This document shows positions 8,749 to 12,859 of a stretch of DNA of 12,859 nucleotides, in pieces. Location of the stretch: assembly GCA_003221985.1 (NCBI GenBank), contig QHUQ01000201.1, positions 1 through 12,859 on the forward strand, in the 5' to 3' direction. Origin of the DNA: Gemmatimonadota bacterium (lineage in GTDB: Bacteria > Gemmatimonadota > Gemmatimonadetes > Gemmatimonadales > GWC2-71-9). Below the pieces are notes generated by a model. That model was not told the origin of the DNA. It saw nothing but the letters and a program-made list of their open reading frames with translations, and did not search any database. The position numbers were made by a program, and so were the translations under genes. The stretch's first letter is position 1. Each line of letters starts with the position of its first letter.

Positions 8749-8778
8749 TTAATCTCCACCCTTACAGCCGCCTGTCAA
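8749..8778 (-). promoter_or_regulatory. Candidate promoter of the leu-ilv operon
   Basis: A perfect -35 hexamer TTGACA (8778-8773) is followed after 18 nt by GATTAA (8754-8749), a weak -10 (3 of 6 consensus). If used, transcription would begin around 8743, the A of the leader ATG, giving a leaderless or nearly leaderless leader transcript. The promoter lies inside the 3' end of the preceding small gene. Confidence 0.45.
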
Positions 8779-9180
8779 GAGTCCTGAAGGGCGGTGGAGG
8801 ACGGTGGAGGTTGGTGAAGGTTTTTCCGTACTCATGGCACGGTAAAGCCGCCACGTCAAAAACCGCGCTCGATTGTGCCGTTCATTCAACTCCTGCCACA
8901 CGCGCTCGTCAAGCAAACCAACCTCTTTTGCAAATCGCAATGAGTATCCGACCTCGGTCAATGACGAGAGGGCAATATCCAAAAACCGTCGAAATTCCTT
9001 GCGTCCTTTACGCGCCGACCCCTCGACAATATTGACGGCTCCCGAGAAGGCAGCCCGCCGGATCTGAGATGTGAGGCCGAAACGCTCGTCGCGGGGAAAG
9101 GACTGAGTCGCGCGATACACGGCGAGTGCTAGTTCGTGGCATTCTCGCCACGCATGCAGCTTTTCATAAGGAGGAGGCAC
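8749..9180 (-). CDS. Four-helix-bundle protein of the S23 / 23S rRNA intervening-sequence family
   Basis: 143 residues. Family hallmarks: YEKLHAWRECHELALAVYRAT, FPRDERFGLTSQIRRAAFSGAVNIVEGSARKGRKEFRRFLDIALSSLTE (split over residues 28-77) and RFAKEVGLLDERVWQELN. Relatives were first noted inside intervening sequences of bacterial 23S rRNA genes and fold as a four-helix bundle; the biochemical role is unknown. The start is GTG 9180, because an in-frame TAG lies four codons upstream and no internal ATG fits; no clear SD is visible. The conserved core ends about residue 117. Residues 120-128 are encoded by the left inverted repeat and 129-143 by flanking DNA, making the tail longer than usual for the family. 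The stop is five nt before the leu leader ATG. Confidence 0.85.
   Translation of the reverse strand: MPPPYEKLHAWRECHELALAVYRATQSFPRDERFGLTSQIRRAAFSGAVNIVEGSARKGRKEFRRFLDIALSSLTEVGYSLRFAKEVGLLDERVWQELNERHNRARFLTWRLYRAMSTEKPSPTSTVLHRPSGLLTGGCKGGD
8798..8823 (+). repeat. Left 26-bp inverted repeat
   Basis: Reads AGGACGGTGGAGGTTGGTGA then AGGTTT on the plus strand, and is exactly complementary to 9251-9276. It sits at the end of a row of 10-nt units from 8781 (GTCCTGAAGG, GCGGTGGAGG, ACGGTGGAGG, TTGGTGAAGG). It codes for residues 120-128 of the S23-family protein. Confidence 0.9.
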
Positions 9181-9250
9181 AGTTCGAAACTACCAGACGA
9201 CCCAATAGAGACGGTGCGATTTGGCCGCGCGCAAGAGCTTTTTCGCGCGC

Positions 9251-9276
9251 AAACCTTCACCAACCTCCACCGTCCT
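9251..9276 (-). repeat. Right 26-bp inverted repeat
   Basis: Exact reverse complement of 8798-8823, lying about 70 nt upstream of the S23-family GTG start. On the minus strand the 10-nt units GTTGTGAAGG, ACGGTGGAGG, TTGGTGAAGG are again visible. Just inside it, GCGCGC occurs twice (9227-9232, 9245-9250) and could form a weak 6-bp hairpin without a T-tract. Confidence 0.9.
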
Positions 9277-9296
9277 TCACAACCTTGCATCTCCAG

Positions 9297-9368
9297 AGCC
9301 ACCGAGAGGAGTTGAACCTCCGACCGCTCGATTACGAATCGAGAGCTCTACCACTGAGCTACGGTGGC
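9297..9368 (-). tRNA. tRNA-Thr (anticodon CGT)
   Basis: Complete cloverleaf: acceptor GCCACCG (9368-9362) with CGGTGGC (9304-9298); D arm GCTC-AGTGGTA-GAGC; anticodon arm CTCGA-TTCGTAA-TCGAG with CGT at positions 34-36; five-base variable loop CGGTC; T arm GGAGG-TTCAACT-CCTCT; discriminator T at 9297. All stems are paired (one G-U in the T stem). No encoded CCA follows. It decodes ACG, a common Thr codon in GC-rich genomes. Its promoter and 5' half recur at 11707-11788. Confidence 0.96.
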
Positions 9369-9378
9369 GTGGTCACCT

Positions 9379-9413
9379 AAGTTAGCGGTGGGCCGCCCGA
9401 TACGGTACTCCAC
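9379..9413 (-). promoter_or_regulatory. Promoter of tRNA-Thr
   Basis: GTGGAGTACCGTATCG (9413-9398) and CCGCTAA recur at the second tRNA copy. TACCGT (9407-9402) and TAACTT (9384-9379) are 17 nt apart, a sigma-70 spacing, and TAACTT is 10 nt from the tRNA. Conservation of these blocks between two otherwise diverged copies suggests they matter. The remainder of the gap to the lipoprotein gene (9414-9504) shows no feature and no terminator with a T-tract. Confidence 0.6.
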
Positions 9414-9504
9414 GGCTTCGCCACGACGGCCCACCTTTCCATACCTACCGCATCGAGCGCGTGGACCTGCGACCGCGGCCATCAGGAGAGGTGCCGCTTG
9501 CCGG

Positions 9505-11334
9505 CTATCTGACGGGGACTTCCGCGAGGAAGACGTCGGAGCGGGGTGAGCCGTTCATGTCCGAGGTGAACAGGACGTAGCGACCGTCGGCACTCTGCCG
9601 TACGAAGCTGTACGTCGTGTAATTCGTCGACGTATTGTACGCGTGACCCAAGAGGCGGCGCTGCCCACTGGCCGTCACGAAGATCATCCCGCCCGGCGCG
9701 AGATACCCACTGCCCGGCGGCACCAGCCCGCCCTGCGTGCTGAAGATCGCCCACTGATCGTCGAGCGATGCTGGGTGTTGGTTCCAGTTGCCGTTCGCGT
9801 AGTAGTCGTTGGCGCTCGCCGGAGGCCCCAAGTTCTGATTGGAGCAATCGGTGAGGAACTGGTCGTAGTTGTGCGGCGCCGACGTGTTCCAGTTCAGGCC
9901 CATCCAACGGTCACGGAGGGCCGCCATATGATTGAACTGCGGACCGGGGTCACCCGACGCTGTGCAGATGATCGCGTTCTGCGTGAAATCCCAGAGCAGC
10001 AGTCCTTCCTGTGGCGTGGTGTTGATCGCCACCTGCCGCACGCTGCCGTTCCGGTTGATTTGCGGCTGGTCCACGTTCGAGACCATTTGCGTCTTGAGCG
10101 TGCCGGTCGACGGTTCATAGCCCACAACCACGGGGCCGGACGGACCACGCATCCAGGTGAAGAAGGCGTCGCTCTCCGACTGCTGCAGCCACACGGCCTC
10201 GGTCTCGTTGTTCACCGGCCACCCGTTGCCTGGCGCCGCAGTCATTGTCCGAATATCGATGCGCTGCACGCTGCTACAGTTGCTCACGTAAGCGTAGTAC
10301 GGCGTCGCAGGATTCGACGAGAAGGCAAAGGACTGATCGTGACACGGGGTGAAGCTCCCCGTGAGGCGGCGGGCGTTGCCCACCCCCACACCAGGCGTGA
10401 AGTCCACGAGCCAGTACCCACTGCCGTTTACGAGCACGGCCCGGGTATTCCCGTCGTAGGGGAGTGACACCTCGTCGCCGCCCTCGGCGTAGTCGTGATA
10501 CCAAGACGAGGACGACGTGGGGAACGTGCCCGAGGTGAGCTTGTAGATCTTCACGCCCGTCGTCGGGTCCGGATACCAGCTCCCGGCCGCGAGCCGCAGC
10601 ACATTGAGAGTGCCGTAGGCCGCGGTGAGCGGCCCCTGGGCGGTCGTCGCTACGGGGAGCAGCGTCGGGTCCGGCGTCCCGCCCGGCGGCGGCGCAGCGA
10701 CGGTGATCGCTGCCGCGCCACTCTTTCCTTCGCTGGTCGCGGTGATCGTCACCGAGCCTGCTGCCACGCCGGTCACGAGCCCGGCTCCATTGACCATGGC
10801 GACCGCCGTGTCGCCGCTCGTCCAGATCACGGTCCGTCCGGACAAGGAGTTGCCATTCGCGTCCTTCGGAGTCGCGGTCAGCTGCACCGTCCTCCCTTCG
10901 TCCACCGAGGCTTGCGCTGGCGTCACCGCCACCGACGCGACCGGCTCAACCGCACTAGGCGTCACCGTGACCGTAGCCGTGTCTGACTTGCCACCGGGGT
11001 TCGAGGTGGCCCAGACCTTGAAAGTGCCTGTGTTGGCGTTGCTGTAGTGCGCGTAGTGACGCCCACCGTTGACACTGTTGTTGCCGATCGTGCCGTCCGA
11101 CGCGCCCCACGTCACGATGATCTGGGCGGTGTCGCCCGAGGTCAGGAGACCGACCGCCATGAGGGCGACGTCTTGATTGGGCTGCACGGCAACGGCTTTC
11201 GGTGAGATGATCAGCGCAGCGACAGTTGGGGCTGGCGGTGTCGTGGCACCGGGTGACTCGCACGCGATAGCCGCCACGACCCCGATGCCGACAAGCACCG
11301 CCAGGCGGCGGAAGAGCTTGTGTTTGAACGACAT
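9505..11334 (-). CDS. Secreted lipoprotein with Ig-like (Big_2) domains and propeller-like C-terminus
   Basis: 609 residues of unknown function, predicted exported and lipid-anchored. Start ATG 11334 has GGAGG eight nt upstream and gives a classical lipoprotein signal: KHKLFRR, a hydrophobic stretch, then AIAC with the modified Cys at residue 25. An in-frame start 18 codons upstream would spoil this. After a Pro/Thr linker, residues about 35-120 look like an Ig-like strand sandwich. Residues about 122-210 form a clear Big_2 domain (VASVAVTPAQASVDEGRTVQ, GLVTGVAAGSVTITATSEG). The remaining 380 residues contain repeated beta-rich, aromatic blocks and end with SADGRYVLFTSDMNGSPRSD, the style of PD40/TolB-like beta-propeller blades. 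Such proteins usually bind polysaccharide or other surface ligands. No catalytic motif is recognised. Confidence 0.85.
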   Translation of the reverse strand: MSFKHKLFRRLAVLVGIGVVAAIACESPGATTPPAPTVAALIISPKAVAVQPNQDVALMAVGLLTSGDTAQIIVTWGASDGTIGNNSVNGGRHYAHYSNANTGTFKVWATSNPGGKSDTATVTVTPSAVEPVASVAVTPAQASVDEGRTVQLTATPKDANGNSLSGRTVIWTSGDTAVAMVNGAGLVTGVAAGSVTITATSEGKSGAAAITVAAPPPGGTPDPTLLPVATTAQGPLTAAYGTLNVLRLAAGSWYPDPTTGVKIYKLTSGTFPTSSSSWYHDYAEGGDEVSLPYDGNTRAVLVNGSGYWLVDFTPGVGVGNARRLTGSFTPCHDQSFAFSSNPATPYYAYVSNCSSVQRIDIRTMTAAPGNGWPVNNETEAVWLQQSESDAFFTWMRGPSGPVVVGYEPSTGTLKTQMVSNVDQPQINRNGSVRQVAINTTPQEGLLLWDFTQNAIICTASGDPGPQFNHMAALRDRWMGLNWNTSAPHNYDQFLTDCSNQNLGPPASANDYYANGNWNQHPASLDDQWAIFSTQGGLVPPGSGYLAPGGMIFVTASGQRRLLGHAYNTSTNYTTYSFVRQSADGRYVLFTSDMNGSPRSDVFLAEVPVR

Positions 11335-11706
11335 GCAGCGCGCCTCCACCTCTGCGTTGCCGCCTTTCGGCGGGTGTGCTTTGAGCACCGTGCTCCGCGT
11401 GAGCCCCCAGGCGCGGCCAAGCCTACCCGGGCATTTGCCGTCGAGCGGTGATCTGAGTCATGCTTCCGTCGGCCAAGGATGCCAGATCGTGCGGGGCGCC
11501 TAACGCCCGACCCGGGAGGACTGATCCACTCCGGCTCGTCGAGTAGATACTCGATGATAGCCGGTGAAACGGCTAGCGGCCCGCAGACAACGGCGGTGCC
11601 CATGGTGGTGTCAAACGTTTCGCTGCCCACCGTCGCCAGTAGTCACACTCGTCACCGCCCGTCGCTGAAACACAACGGCCAGCGCTGGTGTGCGCCGGCC
11701 GTCCAG
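11335..11706. other. Non-coding region upstream of the lipoprotein gene, with three dyad structures
   Basis: No convincing ORF. On the minus strand it would be the 5' leader of the lipoprotein gene. It holds CCGCC-GAAA-GGCGG (11373-11360, a 5-bp hairpin with a GNRA loop, 26 nt before the ATG). It also holds the near-perfect palindrome GAGCAC-C-GTGCTC (11383-11395) and a longer hairpin at 11531-11564, CCGGCT / AGCCGG outside and TCGAGTA / TACTCGA inside, with a small internal loop. None has a T-tract. They could be operators or RNA structure; function is unknown. Confidence 0.5.
11531..11564. repeat. Imperfect 13-bp-stem dyad
   Basis: CCGGCT (11531-11536) pairs with AGCCGG (11559-11564), and TCGAGTA (11539-11545) pairs with TACTCGA (11548-11554). 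A 2/4-nt internal loop separates the two stems. The two-base apex means it is more likely a protein-binding DNA dyad than a tight RNA hairpin. Confidence 0.6.
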
Positions 11707-11745
11707 GATTACGAATCGAGAGCTCTACCACTGAGCTACGGTGGC
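11707..11745 (-). pseudogene. tRNA-Thr 5'-half fragment
   Basis: Identical to the 5' 39 nt of the tRNA-Thr at 9297-9368: acceptor GCCACCG, full D arm, anticodon 5' stem, loop with CGT, and two bases of the 3' anticodon stem. Similarity then stops abruptly and no 3' half follows. It lies just downstream of the lysR stop, on the same strand, behind a conserved copy of the tRNA promoter. It cannot give a functional tRNA. It could be a recombination scar or an attachment-site remnant. Confidence 0.9.
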
Positions 11746-11753
11746 GGCCCTCT

Positions 11754-11788
11754 AACTTAGCGGCGCGCTGTTCGATACGGTACTCCAC
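11754..11788 (-). promoter_or_regulatory. Second copy of the tRNA-Thr promoter
   Basis: GTGGAGTACCGTATCG (11788-11773) and CCGCTAA are identical to the copy at 9398-9413 and around it, with diverged bases between. TACCGT and TAAGTT are again 17 nt apart. It points through the tRNA fragment toward the lipoprotein gene about 410 nt downstream and may now drive that gene. Confidence 0.55.
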
Positions 11789-11797
11789 AAGCGCCAC

Positions 11798-12688
11798 TCA
11801 GTGACTGGCGAACAACAGCTCCCGTAACCGCGCCGCGGCCGGACTCAGCGGCGCTCCCTGGCGCTGAATCACGAGCAAATCCCGCACCCACTGACGGCCC
11901 TGAAGTCGGATCGAGACGACCCGCGGGTCGCGCGTCCGTACGGCGTGCCGCGAGACGACGGACACGCCCAGCCCGGCGGCCACGGCTTCGCGCACCGCCT
12001 CCGTGCTCCCGAGCTCCATCACGGGCCGCAACGTCACGCCTAGCTCGGCAAGGGACCGCTCGGCCACGGCGCGCGTGCTCGACCCTTCCTCTCTCGAGAT
12101 GTAGGGCTCTCCCATGAGCGCGTCGGCTCGCAGCGTGCGGCGGCGCGCCAGCTTGTTGCGACGCGCGACGATGGCCACCAGCTCGTCCTTCACCCACGGC
12201 TCGCTACTGAGTCCCGGGCGGACCGGCGCCGCGCCGATCACGCCGAGCTCCACCGCACCCGCCGCGACCCACTGCTCGACTTCACGCGTGTCCCCGATAC
12301 GGAGCGTGAGCGCGATCTGGGGATGCGCCTCATGAAATCGTCCCAGGACTTCGGGGAGGAGGTAGGTACCCGGGGTCGTGCTCGCGGCTACCGCCACGGC
12401 TCCCGCCCGCAATCCCCGCAGCTGGATGGCCGCTTGCTCGGCGCTCGTCACCAAACCGAGCGCCTGACGGACGAACGGCTCAACGAGACGGGCGGCGGCG
12501 GTTGGCCGGACCCCGCGCCCGGCTCGCTCGAACAGTGGCACACCGAAGAACGCTTCGAGCCCGCGCAGGTGCTCCGAGACCGCGGGCTGGCTGAGGCGGC
12601 GCGCCTGCGCGGCGCGGCTTACGCCGCCTGAATCCAGCACGGCGAGGAACAGCTCGAGGCGGTGCAGCGTGAGGCCAGGTTTTGGCAT
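11798..12688 (-). CDS. LysR-type transcriptional regulator
   Basis: 296 residues, normal for LysR regulators. The N-terminal winged helix-turn-helix spans residues about 6-65 (LHRLELFLAVLDSGGVSRAA, RRLSQPAVSEHLRGLEAFFG, VPLFERAGRGVRPTAAA). The two-lobed periplasmic-binding-protein-like effector domain starts about residue 90 (VAASTTPGTYLLPEVLGRF, GAVELGVIGAAP, AAGLGVSVVSRHAV). The start is ATG 12688; the frame is open further upstream, but that stretch crosses the divergent promoter region and lacks family similarity. The effector domain broadly resembles the CysL/CbbR side of the family; the ligand cannot be told. It is divergent from an exported-protein gene, its probable target. The stop is 10 nt from the tRNA promoter copy. 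Confidence 0.92.
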   Translation of the reverse strand: MPKPGLTLHRLELFLAVLDSGGVSRAAQARRLSQPAVSEHLRGLEAFFGVPLFERAGRGVRPTAAARLVEPFVRQALGLVTSAEQAAIQLRGLRAGAVAVAASTTPGTYLLPEVLGRFHEAHPQIALTLRIGDTREVEQWVAAGAVELGVIGAAPVRPGLSSEPWVKDELVAIVARRNKLARRRTLRADALMGEPYISREEGSSTRAVAERSLAELGVTLRPVMELGSTEAVREAVAAGLGVSVVSRHAVRTRDPRVVSIRLQGRQWVRDLLVIQRQGAPLSPAAARLRELLFASH

Positions 12689-12704
12689 AGGGTTCAACCG
12701 ATGT

Positions 12705-12720
12705 GACGTATTAAAACGTC
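12705..12720. promoter_or_regulatory. Candidate LysR operator
   Basis: GACGT-ATTAAA-ACGTC, a perfect 5-bp dyad with an A/T-only centre, lies in the 88-bp gap between the divergent genes, 17 bp from the lysR ATG. The dyad length and location are those of a LysR recognition site that would both autoregulate lysR and control the rightward gene. Binding is inferred. Confidence 0.5.
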
Positions 12721-12776
12721 GTATTTGTCCTATGTCGAGTGGGAGGCGAGCATCCGATACCCAATAACTGGAGACC

Positions 12777-12859
12777 ATGATGTCGCTCCGTTTGACCATC
12801 GCGCTCGCGGTTCTGGCCGTTCCCGCGGCCCTCGCGGGCCAGACCCGAACCGCGCCGGC
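12777..12859 (+). CDS. N-terminus of an exported protein, cut by window edge
   Basis: Only 27 codons are present: MMSLRLTIALAVLAVPAALA followed by GQTRTAP. This is a standard Sec signal peptide (one Arg, hydrophobic core, ALA cleavage site after residue 20). GGAG at 12770-12773 is three nt from the first ATG and six nt from the second (12780), so the second may be the true start. It is divergent from lysR across the GACGT dyad and may be that regulator's target. Nothing of the mature protein can be identified. Confidence 0.7.
   Translation, partial: MMSLRLTIALAVLAVPAALAGQTRTAP

Larger units (their letters stand above)
8798..9276 (-). mobile_element. Putative 479-bp inverted-repeat unit carrying the S23-family gene
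   Basis: Perfect 26-bp inverted repeats at 8798-8823 and 9251-9276 enclose almost the whole S23-family gene. The size and plan (complementary ends around one small four-helix-bundle ORF) are like the intervening sequences known from 23S rRNA, but this unit is not in an rRNA gene. One end is about 20 bp from the tRNA-Thr 3' end, the other about 20 bp from the TTGACA of the leu-ilv promoter. No target-site duplication is evident and no transposase is encoded, so mobility is inferred. Confidence 0.5.

Noticed and set aside
8571..8759. 62-codon minus-strand frame across the leader region
   Set aside because: It runs through the terminator and T-tract and has no Leu-rich pattern; the 8651-8743 frame explains the region.
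9226..9251. Terminator for tRNA-Thr formed by GCGCGC repeats
   Set aside because: The stem is only 6 bp with a 12-nt loop and no T-tract follows on the minus strand.
11340..11400. Possible c-di-GMP-I (GEMM) riboswitch, because of a GAAA-capped hairpin followed by AACGCAGAG
   Set aside because: The second stem and its tetraloop receptor are absent, and the ATG follows too closely for a full aptamer.
11400..11745. Group I intron interrupting the second tRNA-Thr at the anticodon loop
   Set aside because: No 3' tRNA half is found downstream before the intact tRNA's own 5' half, and no P7/P3 core sequence was recognised.
11479..11760. 93-codon plus-strand frame ending in YESRALPLSYGG
   Set aside because: That ending is simply the tRNA-Thr fragment read backwards in a coding frame; no other protein similarity is visible.
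1..12859. CRISPR array, IS transposase or phage genes
   Set aside because: No regularly spaced repeats, DDE motifs or phage structural proteins were seen on either strand.

Overview
The window is GC-rich bacterial chromosome. Genes are packed on the minus strand with ATGA/GTGA-type overlaps. The lipoprotein combines bacterial Ig-like (Big_2) repeats with a propeller-like region, which together with the GC content suggests a soil or sediment bacterium of the Gemmatimonadota or a neighbouring phylum. That placement is an inference from gene style only; no rRNA is present.

Region 1 to 8743 (minus strand) is a complete branched-chain amino-acid operon, read from high to low coordinates: Leu-rich leader peptide, attenuator, leuA, ilvB, ilvN fused in frame to ilvC, leuC, leuD, leuB, ilvD (running off the left edge). 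AHAS (IlvB plus an ACT subunit), KARI (IlvC) and DHAD (IlvD) make the Val/Ile/2-ketoisovalerate skeletons; LeuA, LeuCD and LeuB extend 2-ketoisovalerate to 2-ketoisocaproate. Four points stand out. (i) The leader codes for a 30-residue peptide with 11 Leu, followed by mutually exclusive 13-bp antiterminator and 10-bp terminator helices. (ii) leuA lacks about 50 internal codons and is frameshifted. (iii) A perfect 28-bp palindrome sits between ilvN and ilvC, with no stop codon separating them. (iv) leuB contains a nine-G/C tract.

Region 8749 to 9368 holds a small four-helix-bundle (S23/23S rRNA intervening-sequence protein family) gene bounded by perfect 26-bp inverted repeats. It looks like a 479-bp unit wedged between the operon promoter and a tRNA-Thr(CGT) gene.

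Region 9369 to 11797 carries a secreted lipoprotein gene. It is bracketed by the intact tRNA-Thr and a second copy of that tRNA's promoter plus 5' half, which is cut off just after the anticodon loop.

Region 11798 to 12859 holds a LysR-type regulator. Divergent from it is the start of a gene for an exported protein, and a GACGT-N6-ACGTC palindrome lies between the two.
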